Shown in pieces: positions 33,871 to 47,599 of a stretch of 64,000 nt of DNA. Numbering within the stretch: position 1 is the stretch's first letter; each line of letters begins with the position of its first letter. The position numbers were made by a program, and so were the translations under genes. The notes under the pieces were generated by a model. That model did not search any database. It saw only the letters and a program-made list of their open reading frames with translations, and was not told the origin of the DNA. The DNA is from Acanthochromis polyacanthus. Taxonomy: Eukaryota > Chordata > Actinopteri > Pomacentridae. The stretch spans positions 45,752,628 to 45,816,627 of the forward strand of contig NC_067116.1 in the NCBI RefSeq assembly GCF_021347895.1. The letters run 5' to 3'.

Positions 33871-34021
33871 TGTGCAGAGCTAGTTTGATTTTTGCATGTG
33901 GTGCAGCTTAAATTATGCCTACCAGCAAGTGAGCTCAGTTTAACTGAACCTGGTCACAGTTAAATTCACAAAATCACCTCATGCACCTTGCATTAATTTA
34001 CTGAATCTACTCGTTTACATA

Positions 34022-34105
34022 TGCACACTACCGTTCAACAGTCCGGGGTCACTTAGAAATATCCTTATTTTTGAAAAAAGCAGTTTTTTGCAATCATATA
34101 ACAGG
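34022..34105 (-). mobile_element. MITE family M1, copy 4 (terminal fragment)
   Basis: ACACTACCGTTCAACAGTCC and CACTTAGAAATATCCTTATT match the reverse terminus of M1; the rest is missing. Confidence 0.65.
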
Positions 34106-34552
34106 AACAAGTCCTGTCAGCGGAGACAAGAGCTTTGTGTTGTTTTTTGGATGATTAGATATTTAAAAAGCTGACAAAGAAGACTTTTTAGTAATAATAA
34201 TAATAATGACTGAGTCTACAAGAATTCAAGACAGACCATCCTACACGCAGTATGGTCCAGAAAATATGTTTTCAAACCATTACGGTGTGTGTACGGGATC
34301 ATTCTGTAAAGCAACTATCAGCCTCATGTGTCATTAAAGTTCAGCATAAAGACAGCATGGAAGCAGCTCAGCAGCACATATAATGACAACAGAAGGTTGG
34401 ACACCAGTTTATTTGCTCCTGTCAAAGACTATCACCTTTTTGACATTTTTAACATGAAAAAAAATGAAAACTTGTCTTGACAAGAAATTCTATGAAGCTA
34501 AAATCCTTAAAAGTTGGTGAAATGTCAACTAAAGACTGCATGTTATGCATCC

Positions 34553-34890
34553 ATATGCACTGCTGTTAGAAATGTCCTTATAGTTGAAAGAAAAGCAGTT
34601 TTTTCCCCAATGAAGATGGCTTGAAATGAATGATAAATCCAGTGCAGACATAGTTAATGTGGTAAATGACTATTGTATCTGTAAACAGCTGATTTTTAAT
34701 GGAATATCTCCATAGGGGTACAGAGGAACATTTCCTGTGTTCTAATGCTACATTGTGTTAGCTAATGGTGCTGAAAGGCTCATTGCTGGTTAGAAAACCC
34801 TTGTGGAGTTATGTTAGCACATGGATAAAAGTGGGAGTTTTCATGGAAAACATGGAATTATCTGGATGAGCCCAAACTTCAGAACGGTAC
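34553..34890 (-). mobile_element. MITE family M1, copy 5
   Basis: Reverse-oriented, near full length. It contains ATGCTACATTGTGTTAGCTA and ends GCCCAAACTTCAGAACGGTA. Confidence 0.75.
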
Positions 34891-34999
34891 TTCCTGTCTG
34901 TATGGAGGGAGCATCATCACTATGTTGGAATAAAAAGAAAGAAGTGGCTTGGTGTATGGCGACACAAACAGGACTGTAGGAGAACAGAAAACAGTAAAA

Positions 35000-35690
35000 T
35001 GAAAGGAATTTATGACGATTGATAGAGCAGCTGAAGATGGATGAGCGGAGCAGCAGTTCCTGTGGTGATCGGGCAGCAGAACAGAGGAGAGACGAGAGGT
35101 TTGCTGGCAGCGACCGGAGCGACTCTCCTCTGCATGACCATGGCAAAATGCCTTTTCCATGCACTCCCCCTCTCTCTGTCTCGCTCAGTTCAAAGGTTTT
35201 CTATCTGCCACTTCATCAGCCGGAGTCTCCCGGTGCTCCGGCTGGCAGCAGGACAACACACCTGGGAGGCGGCGCTCACACCAGGAATGAATGTGCACTT
35301 CAGTGTGTCTACAAAACAGAGCCGCTGTGTACGTGAAGCCAATTCCAGATTCTCTGACTGATGTGAGGAGCAAAGAAAAAAAAACAAAATAGGTCAGAAA
35401 ACCTGGTTTCAAAGACAACAACAACGGACAATGTCACACATTTGCAGCTGCATGTCCTTTTCACACTGTTAGGGGGACTTTCAGATGCAAACTCAGAACT
35501 AAAATCTGGAGCTTTTTCTGCATTCTGCATTCAGGTCGGGGCAGAACCAGGTAGATCCAAAGATACAGTAGTCCTTAAATCAAAGTAAATGCAGTATTTC
35601 TACTCAGACTGACCGTGCAAAAGCAGAACGGTGAAGAAGTTCTTCCTGTATCAAGCAGGAAAAACAGTATAGCATGATGTGTTTGTGAGG
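35000..35690. other. Intergenic block with several unsupported reading frames
   Basis: Frames of about 105 codons occur on both strands at 34841-35361, with Ser/Arg-rich, low-information translations and no recognised domain. I do not call a gene. Confidence 0.5.
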
Positions 35691-35875
35691 CTGCACAGTG
35701 GTGGAGTGGTTAGCTCTCTCTATGTGTAGCCCTGTGATAGACTGTTACCTGTCCAGGTGTCCCCTACCTTCACCCTCTGTCAGCTGGGATAGACTCCACC
35801 TCCCATGACCCTGATGATGGATGGATGGATGTATGTATGTATGGATGGATGGATGGGTGGATGGATGATCTGTTC
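35690..35875 (+). repeat. GGAT-tailed dispersed repeat, internally deleted copy
   Basis: GTGGTTAGCTCTCTCTATGT jumps directly to CCTGTGATAGACTGTTACCT and ends in GGAT/GTAT units at about 35817-35868. It shows the uninterrupted junction used to define the insertion at 329-716. Confidence 0.65.
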
Positions 35876-36235
35876 TAGTTAGTTTGCCAGAGGCTGGACA
35901 GGGTCACTGTAAAAATCATGATATGAGGCCAAAAATGGTGCTCAAAAGTCAATCATAGGAGCTTCAGTAGAAAAAACTGTCACAAGAGGAAAGCAGGAAG
36001 AGACTCTACCTAGTGGTACAGTCTGGTACTACAGCTGATCTACAACAGTCTGATCCACATGGCTTTCATCTTCTGCCTTACAGGTTAAATATTATCAGCA
36101 GTCATTTGGTCAACAGTTAATCATTAACGTCACGCTACATGGGGTGTAAGTGGAGCCGAGGTGGGCCATTAATTCTGCATAACTTTAGGCCTCAGTGCAA
36201 TGTAAACAGGTGAGTTATATAAACGTTCATCTCTT

Positions 36236-36430
36236 GTACAGTTGTCATCAAAGGGAAACTAGCCAGAGAGACCAAAATAGTTTTTTGTACAACACTATAA
36301 GCATGTTAATTTTTGCTGTAAAGTCTCACATTTTAACATGGAGGTCTATGGAGAATGAGTCTCTTTTGAAGCCTCAAGTGGATATTTCAAGAACTGCAGT
36401 TATTGGCACTTTGCATTGCTTCAGATGTAG
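36236..36430 (+). repeat. Dispersed repeat fragment (GGAGGTCTATGGAGAATGAG)
   Basis: The phrases AACATGGAGGTCTATGGAGA and CAAGAACTGCAGTTATTGGC are familiar from a dispersed teleost repeat. The boundaries are unclear. Confidence 0.35.
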
Positions 36431-36891
36431 AAGACCTTTAGATATAGATGTGCTATCTACAAATGTATTAAGATAAGCTTTTACTAATCCCAAAGTAGGC
36501 AAATGCAAAGTTATAGTAGCAAATATAGTAAAAAATAATATTCTAAAAAATAAACCATGAGTTATATAAGCCATAAGTTATAAGTAAATAATAAATACTA
36601 GTTCTTGAAATAACAGTTTTGCACTTCTCAGCAGCATTGCATGATGAATGAAAAAACAAAGAGTATTAATATTGCACCTCATACTGTAATACTGTCATTA
36701 AAATAGGAACAGAATAAGTTAAGTCAGCTAAATATTTAATGCCAGCTGCAGGATTGTTTTCTTTAATCTCTAAAGAAGGTCTGACACCAAACTGCCCACA
36801 ACAGATGGTTAGTGTCGAAGGATAAAGCTCCTAACATACAAACACAAAGAGAAGCCAGCCTGGTCCTGCTGTGGAACTGTCAACTACCCAC

Positions 36892-36924
36892 TCACTCATT
36901 CATTCATTCATTCATTCATTCATA
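36892..36924 (+). repeat. (CATT)n microsatellite
   Basis: About seven CATT units. Confidence 0.9.
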
Positions 36925-36999
36925 CAGACATGCAGCTTCCTTCACTTCATCCTGTTACGTTAGATGTTCAAAAACATACTGGAGTCATAAGTGGAGCTT

Positions 37000-38540
37000 T
37001 AACGGCTGATCAAACTCAAACAGCCTCCTCATCTGATCCACCCTTCATCTCTCACTAACTAAACGATCAACAGACTGCTGGAGATAAAAAGCATTTATTT
37101 GATTTGAAGATGAAATTAATCCTATAGTGCAGGAGGTAAACATTACCTCTACGAACAGTTTATTGGTTTATTGAAGCAGCGACCTGGACTCATGAATAGA
37201 AGTGAGTGTAAAACATATTAAACACAGCGTAAATCACTGAAAGTAGATGCAGCTCCCTGCTGCCTTTAAAATGATTAATTAGTTCAAAGTATGTGCTGTG
37301 AAAGTGTGAAACTAGCTGAGCTCAACTAATTTAACCTGAGAAAACAAGTTCAATAAACTCTACAGACGAAGTTTAAGCAGTTAGTTGTTAGATGTGTTTT
37401 ACGACCAAAGAGTTTCTTCTTCATGTAAGTTTGAGAACTTAAAGCTGCAGCAGTTGAAGACATTTTTGAGGAGAATAACTGCAGAAATAATCTGTGAAAT
37501 CAGTGTAATTTACAGTAAAAAATATATATAATTCTGCACGTGAAGAGACTGAATTCAATATTAACCTTTGTCCTGATTAGATTTATTTTGATTATTGTGA
37601 AAAGAAACAAGCAGAACTTCATTTAACAAAGATGCACAGCAAGGTTCCACCGTTTCTCTTTGATCAAACTACAAAAAACGAGTCCGTCCTGACAGCAAAA
37701 CTGTCTTTGAAACTTTATCTTGTAAACAAACAGTGATTTAAATCACAGCTCCTCATCTCAAATAGCAACGACACACTGGAAATAAGCAGAAAAAAATAGT
37801 AGAAATTATTTCTAAAAAGGTTTTAAATGTAATTCTATTTGATAAAAAATTTAATTTTACAGAATTACTGTGTTTTGTTAAACTCCAAACAGTAACCAGT
37901 TAAATCACACAAAAATGTATTAAATTACATATTAACTTTCTTTAAAGCTGCAAAAAATCCGTATTTGTAGAAAATTGTAATTTGTTCTTTAATTGAAAAA
38001 AAAATCTGTGTTTAAATCAGAGAAATACAACTTTTTACAGATATTTTCAATTATTCAATAAATGTGTTAAAGATTGAAAACTAGTGAAAATCACTGTATG
38101 CATCATTTCTTGTTATTTTCTATATTGTCCCTGTTTTTTGATATTACAGGTAATACTTAGTAATTAAATATTGAACAGACTAAAACCTGAAATAATGTTT
38201 ATTGTTTCACTGTATTTAAATTCACTAAATACCAGTATTTTACAGATATCTGCTGTTATTTCTGCACCGACTCTGAAGACTTTAACCGTCTACCAGTGCA
38301 CCCTGGAAGTCTCCTCATGTCAGTTTTCTTTCTTAAAAACCTAATTAGATGACTTTAGTGAACTCTCAGCTCCTCAGTTTAAGTCGAAATGCCTCAAATT
38401 ATAAGAACTGGTCTGAAGAAATGTGACATTTTACTTTTAATCAACTAGAAATCAGGAAAATGCTAAAAAACTGAATTAGACAAGAAGACTTGACTGAACT
38501 GCATTTCTGTATGGAGCTTTACAGGGTGTAGAATGGTGGT
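37000..38540. other. Intergenic AT-rich DNA
   Basis: Contains repeated phrases around TTTACAG..ATTACTGT (37500-38260), but no gene or defined element was recognised. Confidence 0.45.
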
Positions 38541-38554
38541 TTTTAGGACTCCAT

Positions 38555-39000
38555 CAAGGAACGTAGCAGAGTTATGTACAATCGGTGTTTGTCTGTCTGT
38601 CAGCAGCATCACTCTAAAACAGACCAACAGATTCAGATGAAACTTTACTTGAAGCTCAGAAATGACTCAAGGACCAAGTGATCAGATTCTGGCAGTGATG
38701 CAGCTTATAGTCTGGATCCATGGATTGGTTAAAGATTTCTGTATCGTTGCCAGATAGCAGCACAGCATCACTGTAACCATGACAACCAGTGAACACTACA
38801 TCAGCTGATTGTGATCCTACTACAAATCCACCTCTGAGGACTTATCCATCAGAAATGATCCAAGGAACAGCTGATTAAACTGTGGGGGTGTTTCTGAGTC
38901 CCATCAGTTCCCGCCTCCTGCTGCATATTTAGGTCACGTGATCCTGAATCCGTGCATAACGTACACATGCAGAACACACGCCTGTGCTCAGATCAAGGTC
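38555..39000 (+). repeat. Dispersed repeat family Z, copy 2 (uninterrupted)
   Basis: Starts CATCAAGGAACGTAGCAGAG and runs through GGACCAAGTGATCAGATTCT, ATAGTCTGGATCCATGGATT and CCGTGCATAACGTACACATG. It is the fullest copy in the window and the reference for copies 1 and 3. Confidence 0.7.
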
Positions 39001-39339
39001 GTTTTTACTCAAGATTTCATCCGTCAGAAATGATGAAACAACTGAGCAGTCTTGGTGGAGTACTGTGCTCTCTGAATACTTTTTTTGTTAAAAATGGAAC
39101 TTCTGTTGTCACTTGTTCTGTGTTTTCTGCCTTGCAACAACCCTGGTTGAGTCTGTGGCCTGACAGTCCAGTCGTGGGCTCCTCTGGTGTGTGAATAAGT
39201 CATTGGGAGGTGGAAGGAGGACAGACAGAGATTGCTCAGCTTATTTTCCTCCTCGTTAAGTCTCGCTCCCACCATCGCCCTCCATCAGCTTCATGCACAC
39301 ATCACATGCACACGCTGTCAGCCTGGCCTCCCATTAGTC

Positions 39340-39560
39340 CTCGCCCACCTCATTTCTCCTGCAGGACGTTTCCTCAAAGCACCACCGGGACCCCGAGGTG
39401 AAGGCGAGCGAGGCGGCCGCTCGTCAGTCTTCATCCAAAAGCCCTTAAACGGACGTCTCCCCGTCGCACACACCGCAGGACGCTCGTTCATATTCACAAA
39501 CACACAACGGCCACACAGCAGCAGCTCAGCGAGGTGAGGCGTGGGCGCGTACAGTTAGAC
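39340..39560. other. CpG-rich block
   Basis: CpG-dense sequence (GAGGCGGCCGCTCGTCAGTC and surroundings) in AT-rich intergenic DNA. Overlapping small frames on both strands have no recognised domain. It could be a CpG island of an unannotated transcript. Confidence 0.3.
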
Positions 39561-40079
39561 CGTACGGACAGGAGGCACATTTACACCGCTGTCATCACAG
39601 ACACATTCATCAGGATAATGTTGGCAGAACTCATCAGGGTAAATGAAATGAAGAGAGCTGAGAATAATTTAGTTACCTCTCAGGTAACCAGGGTGTCACC
39701 TTTTCCCTCAAACTCTCCAACCACCTCCTGGATCAGCGGTTTTCTCTCTCCAGTCTGCAGCACAGTAAAGTTCAACTCCTGTGACTTCACAATGAGGCTG
39801 AAAACTTTTAGGATAATCCATATTCTTTGCAATTTGCCCAATGCTCTGTTTCAAACAACAATCTAAAACCTCCCTCACAGTGCTGTAGTAATTACCACCC
39901 TCATCTGCAGCTCATTGTTCAGCCGCTCTTCTGTTTCTGTTCCCTCTCACAGTTTCACTGTTTACGGCACAAAAACTCCCCCAAAAAAAACACAGAACGA
40001 TGCTCGGTCAGCAACGCAGCAGACAGACAGTTACTGGTGGACACAGCAGAGCATCTAGAGACAAAGCAGCCAGACATTT

Positions 40080-40285
40080 TTCGGTGGAAAAAGCAGACAC
40101 TAAAAGCAGAGATGATGTCAAGGATAGGCCAGCGTCAGGTTTATGGCTGTGAGTCAGCACCTCACAGTCTGAGGCAATGGTTTGGTGGAATGTTCCCTCT
40201 GCTTGGTGGATGATTTGCTGCCCCAAACCAAGGAGTTCAAGTACCTCAGTGCACAACTGATGAACTGCTGGTGGTAGTAATGGAT
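40080..40285 (+). mobile_element. LINE 3' coding fragment (Rex/RTE-like)
   Basis: GAGGCAATGGTTTGG and then TGCCCCAAACCAAGGAGTTC, AAGTACCTC match the late reverse-transcriptase region of a frequent fish LINE, and the fragment ends at a short GGAT tract. It is small and decayed. Confidence 0.4.
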
Positions 40286-40299
40286 GGATGTTTTCTGTC

Positions 40300-41170
40300 T
40301 TTATGCTAAGCTAAGCTAAGCGGTTACTGATTGCATCTTAACTTTAACCAACCAGTCATGCTAGTGGCATCAACCTTCTGCTGAAACACTTTGCAAGAAA
40401 GAACCGAACAATACTTCCCAAAAGCTGCCTCAAAGAAGCAGTAAAACAACCCTAAGTTTTCCTCATTTACTCCTGAACGGATACTTAACTTGCTGAAACT
40501 GCAACCCGATCACCACTAAGTGGCAAAAATAAATTGATGGATGACTTTTTACTGCTTGTTTCAGCCGTTTCTAAACAGAATCGGCTTTTGCAGGTTCAAC
40601 TTCTTTAAGCTGGGTTCTTAAACTGTCAAAGAAGATTTGTTTGTGCTCCTTGATGGTGGTAAAATGCAAATACAAGAATACTGAATCTAATAAAACATAC
40701 AGAGGCTCAAAAAAGGCAGCATTCATTATACATTTTTAGCGCTGATCATTTTGGACACTGGAGCTTCATTTGGTACCAAGGATGAATCCCATTTAATCCA
40801 ATGAAATATTTTAGCATTTTATCTCAAACTTTGATCCTGTAGCTTGTTATCCCATTTTGCTGGGTTTAATTATTTTATAAAATGTTTTCTTTTGCCTAAC
40901 TTCTACCACATGCAGCACGTTGGCCACTTCTGGTTCTTTTGAATCTGCTAATAAATACATTTGAAAGTTTTTCTTGCAGTCCCAAGTTCCATTTTCAGGA
41001 AATTAACTAAAAAAAAAAAAAAAACAATATTAAGGGTTATTTCTAAAACCAGTCTCCCCCACATGGTCTTAATAACTTCTGTGTAGCTCTTTACAGGTTT
41101 CTATCTGCCCCTCAAACTGCCACAATCACACCAATTTCACACCCAAACCTCAGCGATTATTTTAAAAGGA
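40300..41170. other. Intergenic, no gene seen
   Basis: AT-rich unique-looking sequence with an A17 run near 41009. No feature was recognised. Confidence 0.5.
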
Positions 41171-41560
41171 GGGTTTAAACTTGCAGACATTCAGACGGCC
41201 GTGATTTGTCATTATTTATAGCCCTGAGTAAAGCCACTCTCTAAAAGTAATTAGACTTTTGAAACAAAGAGAAAGGCAGCAAAGAGCAGCAGAGAGCAAG
41301 TGGTGAGATCCACGGAGAGAGACGGTTTCCAGTGTGGGCCTCGGCCTGCTGGGAATTGGATTAACCCTTTCAAATTGCTGCTTATAAAGATAAAGTGGGC
41401 CAGAGGGAAAAGGTTCTGTGGCGGGTTTCCCATCACCGCAGAGGTAAAGCTGTTTATGAAGCAGACAGAAATACACACCAGTGATAACGTATCGATGCCA
41501 TCGATCATGAAGCCGTATCGATACGTTTGCTTTTCCTTCGGGGTGATACGTGCGCGTTTG
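41170..41560. promoter_or_regulatory. Candidate conserved non-coding element
   Basis: A repeat-free block with TAATTAGACTTTTGAAACAA, CTTATAAAGATAAAGTGGGC and a CGATACG/ATCGAT cluster. Balanced composition and dense motif content suggest a regulatory element. Six-frame frames of about 100 codons lack domains. Confidence 0.3.
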
Positions 41561-41759
41561 TCTCGGTTCATTTGTCACCTTGCAGTCTGCTGATGGGGAC
41601 GACAGGAAGCGGCTCACCTTCAGCTGTGGACAACAATCAGACCTTCTCTGACTTCAACACGCGTGTCGCTTCACCTGCACGTCACGCGGAGTCACACACC
41701 CAAACACGAGCGTCTTCCTGGCGTTTTTAGCACCTGCCAGAGACAAAGTGTCCGTGGAG

Positions 41760-43850
41760 TCGTTTGTCTTCACACTTGGCGAGCATCGGACAGACGTCAT
41801 AATTAGCCTGGCAGACCGTCAGCAGCTACAGGGGTGGTGATAAAGTCAGCCAGTTAAATATTCTGCAGCTTGAACAGACACTGGGATAAAGAAAGAAAAA
41901 GTGTGTGAGATTTAAAGACACACTCTTTACTGAGTGTACATGCAAATGAGAGGAAACGCCTTCCAGACCGCTGACCTTTTAAAACAACAGAGACAGCAAC
42001 ACGCATTCATATCGAGGAAATCTCCCAGAGGCTGTCAGGAACACACTGCTCACTCCTCTGCAGTTTGAAGGATTAAAAAAAAACTTGTGTTGTAGGGAAA
42101 CGAGAGAAATGATGGAGGGATGGAGATGCAGAGGGGGAAGACAAAAAAGGTGGAAGAACAGGAAAAACAAGCCCTGGTGATCCTCAGCAGCAGCGGAACA
42201 ATTCCATCTTCAAAGCTGCCCACAATCTGTCATTTTATCAGCAGCCCAGATGAACACAGGTCTATTTTCTCTATCAGCATATTTAGGGCTGCTCAAGGTC
42301 ACCTCTGCATCAACAGTGAAAGAACTCAGCATTCCAGGGGTCGGTTTGTACGAGACGAGCTTTCTGCTTTACTTAAACACAGTGAGCTCTGATTCATGCT
42401 GAAATCTGCCCTGCTGCTGCTGCATCAGAGAAAAAAGAAAAAAACGCCAACTGGGATCAGATCTGGAGCCGTCAGGGAGCTCCCATCTATTTAGTCTCTC
42501 CTGGATGTTTGTGTCACTCTCCCTGACAGCCCGAAGCTCCGGTGAGTCCGCCTGTCACCCGGGAAACCGTCCGACTGGAGGCGGATCAGAACCATCAGAA
42601 GTTGAAAAGGCATTTTGAAATTTGTCAAAAACAGGTTGAACAGACGGATGGATTCACAGCAGCCACTGAGACACAGAGGACGGATGGATGAACCTAAACA
42701 ACGTTCAAATGCGTGTTCTACACAGCATCCCGTCCTTCTTCATTATTTTTCTACAATTCTTTGATGATTGTACTGAACTATTTTACTTTTTATAGACTAT
42801 TCAGAGTCAAAGTCTTCTAAAAAGAAAAAAACATTCAGTGACTTTGTGGACTTAAAACTTTTAGCAAGGACACAGAGTTTAGCAGAAGTGAGTGCATAAA
42901 GTTCTAAAAGAAATACAGAACTGTGAGTTACTGTGCAGCGTACAGTTAGAGTAGATTTTTGTATTATTGGGGAAACATTAAGATCTTTTGTTCTGTGAAA
43001 AATCATCTGAGTTATTCGTCTGTGCAGAGAAAAATTACTGAATTTCTTACTGCCCACATTAGTTTTTATAATTCCGGTAAAGTCTTCAATATCCTCCCTT
43101 GGATGAAGTTAAAGAAAAGCAAAGATATTCTTGCTGAAGAGAAGAAAAACAAAAGCAGAACTGTTGAAGGTTACAGGCTTACATATGGCTCTTCATAGTT
43201 TTACGAGCATTTTCCTACTCTAACAAAATGCTAAAGATGTTCATCTAAAGTTTAGTCTTTTGTTTGCATCATTCACAGACTTGGCCATAGAAGTGTGTGA
43301 TTTACAGGAAAAAGGTTTGCGATTATTCCAGACTTTCATCTGAGACCTAAAAATACAGTTGAAGGAAAATATCAGCAGCTATAAAGACATCCCCACTGAC
43401 TGAACTTTTCTTCACCAAGCCGTGACTCTTTCAGCTATAAATGTGGTTTTTAAAGCCTCGGGGAATAAGAGAGTCCTGACAAACACTTGTCGCTTCCAGC
43501 CAGCCTCCCTGATGCTGCACTGATGACAGGCAGCAGCAGAACCTGAACCTCCCTCCTGTTCACCACCAGCAAACCTTCAATCAGCCCTAAATCCCCCCGT
43601 CCCACCAGTCAGAATGAATAAATGTCAGTTTGATCACACCCACCTCTGTTCTATATTTAATTCACAAATCACAGACATGAAATATTCACACAGTGATGAG
43701 CATGGAGGGGTTCACAGGCCATACCAGTGGACTTTTCTATGATAATTCAGAAATAAACTAGAAAAGCACTCAGAGAGCACAGTCCTCCTCCAAGGCTGCA
43801 TCATTTCTGATGGAGGAAATTTAAAGAACATTTGTGGATCCAGACTATGA
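41760..43850. other. Intergenic, no gene seen
   Basis: Mixed-composition DNA. Short frames (42120-42392 +, 42797-43057 -) show no recognisable domain. Confidence 0.45.
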
Positions 43851-43875
43851 TCGCATCACGTTTAATTACTACATT

Positions 43876-44369
43876 AAGGAACGCAGCAAAGTCATGTGAC
43901 AATTAGTTTTGGTCCGTCTGTCTGTTAGCCTCATCACTCTAAAACAGATTTGGATGAAATTTCCAGAGAAGCTCAGAAATGACTCAAGGACCAAGTGATC
44001 AGATTCTGGCAGTGATGCAGCTTATAGTCTGGATCCATGGATTGGTTAAAGATTTCTGTATCATTGACAGATAGCAGCACGGAGTCACTGTAACCATGAC
44101 AACCAGTGAACACTACATCAGCTGATTGTGCTGCTATCTGGTAATGATACAGAAATCTTTAACCGATCCATGGATCCAGACTATAAGCTGCATCACTGCC
44201 AGAATCTGATCACTTGGTCCTTGAGTCATTTTTGACCTTCAAGGAAAATTTCATCCAAATCTGTCGGTCTGTTTTAGAGTGATGCTGCGGACGGATGGAC
44301 GGATGGACGGATGGACGGACAGACCACTACTGATTGTCACATAACCTCCGCCGCCTTCCTTGGCAGAGT
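43876..44369. repeat. Family Z foldback: two copies head-to-head
   Basis: Left arm 43876-44077 and right arm 44133-44369 are inverted copies of the 5' part of family Z. Both contain GGACCAAGTGATCAGATTCT and CTGGATCCATGG. The right arm carries a GGAC/GGAT tract (44288-44322) that the left arm lacks. Confidence 0.75.
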
Positions 44370-44399
44370 AACAATGAGCATGAGGTATAGAAGGTGGAA

Positions 44400-45955
44400 G
44401 GAAAAACCTCCCAGTCGCTGTCACGGCAACCAGTGGCTGGTGCTGAGGAGAGAAGCAGCAGACTCAGATGGATGATGAGGAAGGAGAGGAGCGAGCACAG
44501 GCAGAAGTTAAATGAAAACAGAGCCAGAAAAAGGAAAGAAGCGGGGAAGAAAGTGGCGAGTGGAATGCTAATGCCCATGATTCATGTCTGCATTCAGACA
44601 GAGCAGAGGTCTGCAGCTGCCCGGGGAGGAGAGGGTCGGCCGGCATCAATCAGACACGTGGAGGTAAGAGGGAGGGGAGGAAACATCAGGGAGGTGAGAG
44701 GACGGCACAGAAGAAAAAGAAGAAGAAACTGAGATGAGATTTGGGCAGGGTGGAAGTGGGAGGTGTGTGTATGTGAGGTTCAGTATGGAGATGTCAGCAC
44801 TCTGAAAGTCAGAAGACAGCACTTTCCCTCCATCAGCAGCCGATCTGTCAGGTCCACTGGGACAGAACGGAGCCGGTTCCAGCCAGTCAACCGGCCCACC
44901 ATGAAGGCCAGATGAATTACATGGCCCGCCCACACAGACCCAGGTGGGAGGACGGGGAGTCAGCATTAAAACAAAAAACAGCCAACAACTTCCTGGTGGA
45001 TGGTAAAAGCCAACGACCCGAGTGACAGGACGTAAAACAACGCTGGTATCAGAATGTTAAGGCACAGTATCAAACCCGGTCCACCTTTAAAGAAGAAAGA
45101 GCTTTAAATATTCAACAACGGCAAAGTGCTGATTCAAACAGTGAGGCTGAAATAACGCTGCTCAGCAGGGTGCTGCTGATCCCCAGAGACAAAAGAAGCC
45201 ACTAGTTGAAGTTCTGAGCACGGATTAAACACGGCAGGAAAGTCAAAGACTCGCACGGATCACCTTGACGGAGCTGATTAGAGTGGAGTCCTAAAGGCCG
45301 AACACATGTGGAAGCTTTTCATACGTGACATACAGAACAGTCTGACATTCACAAAGAGGTTCCTTCAGTGTTCCTCTGGCCTTCATTCAGACGTAAACAC
45401 CACAGTGACGGCACCATGTCTAACATTCACACAACATTAGAACAAATAAACTAAAGACTGACTCTAAACTAACAGCAGTTTATCAAACTGTCCAATAACT
45501 AGCAGACTACTGATTGTAAGATGAATAAATGATAATGAATGAAGCACTACTATAAAAAGTACCAAAATAAGCTACGATTGAGCTCCACCCTCAGGACAAC
45601 AGCTGACTAATGGTTCACCTGTAAACTGTGACTCACCTGTCTGATGGGAAGGACAGTTTACAGCTCCTAATTATACAAATGCAAGGACCTTTCTGGCTTT
45701 GAGACGCTCACATGGATCCTGCTGATGTTTCATAAACTCAGAGGAAAAACTCCTGCAAACAGCTGGAAGCAACAAACTAAACTTTTTTGGCACACAGTTG
45801 ATGTCTTTTTCTTTCTGTGATGTTTTTGGACCAACATTGGTGCTGAAACGTTCAAAAAAGTTTTCTGTAAACTACTTCACACCACTCAGAGCGCTGCCCT
45901 GTCAGCATGCCTTTACATTCACATGTTCAGGGATAAAAATTAGAAAGCACTCATC
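44400..45955. other. Intergenic, no gene seen
   Basis: Purine-rich near 44460-44760, which produces Arg/Lys/Glu-rich shadow frames. Nothing was recognised. Confidence 0.45.
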
Positions 45956-45962
45956 AGACCTA

Positions 45963-46176
45963 CACACGTGGACAAAATTGTTGGTACCCCTCAGTTAAAG
46001 AAGGAAAAACCCACAATTCTCACTGAAATCACTTGAAACTCACAAAAGTAACAATAAATAAAAATTTATTGAAAATTAAATAATCAAAATCAGCCATCAC
46101 TTTTGAATTGTTGATTAACATAATTATTAAAAAAAAACAAACTAATGAAATAGGGCTGGACAAAAATGATGGTACC
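45963..46176 (+). repeat. Left terminal inverted repeat of the Tc1 element
   Basis: Begins CACACGTGGACAAAATTG. TGGTACCCCTCAGTTAAAG follows, and a second copy of GGACAAAAATGATGGTACC lies near the inner end, consistent with a double transposase-binding-site arrangement. Confidence 0.9.
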
Positions 46177-46182
46177 CATAAC

Positions 46183-47319
<1,137 letters not shown>

Positions 47320-47385
47320 TCAATTAAATGACACACCTGAGTTAATCATGTCACTCTGGTCAAATAGTTTTCAATCTTTTATAGA

Positions 47386-47598
47386 GGTACCATCATTTTT
47401 GTCCAGGCCTGTTTCATTAGTTTGTTTTTTAAAATAATTATGTTAATCAACAATTCAAAAGTGATGGCTGTTTTTGATTATTTAATTTTCAATAAATTTT
47501 TATTTATTGTTACTTTTGTGAGTTTCAAGTGATTTCAGTGAGAATTGTGGGTTTTTCCTTCTTTAACTGAGGGGTACCAACAATTTTGTCCACGCGTG
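47386..47598 (-). repeat. Right terminal inverted repeat of the Tc1 element
   Basis: Reverse complement of the left repeat apart from about five or six small differences, including A/G at the fourth terminal base and T/A at the AATCAAAATCAGCC position. Confidence 0.9.
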
Positions 47599-47599
47599 T

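Noticed and set aside
34841..35361. Overlapping frames of about 105 codons on both strands
   Set aside because: Low-complexity Ser/Arg/Gly translations, no domain, no splice or start context, both strands equally open.
39232..39537. 101-codon frame in the CpG-rich block
   Set aside because: Ser/His/Arg-rich, no similarity recalled, and alternative frames are equally open. Only the CpG richness is kept.
44394..44966. Frames of 106-112 codons near 44.4-45.0 kb
   Set aside because: Arg/Glu/Lys-rich or Ser/Pro-rich products of purine-rich DNA with no recognisable domain.
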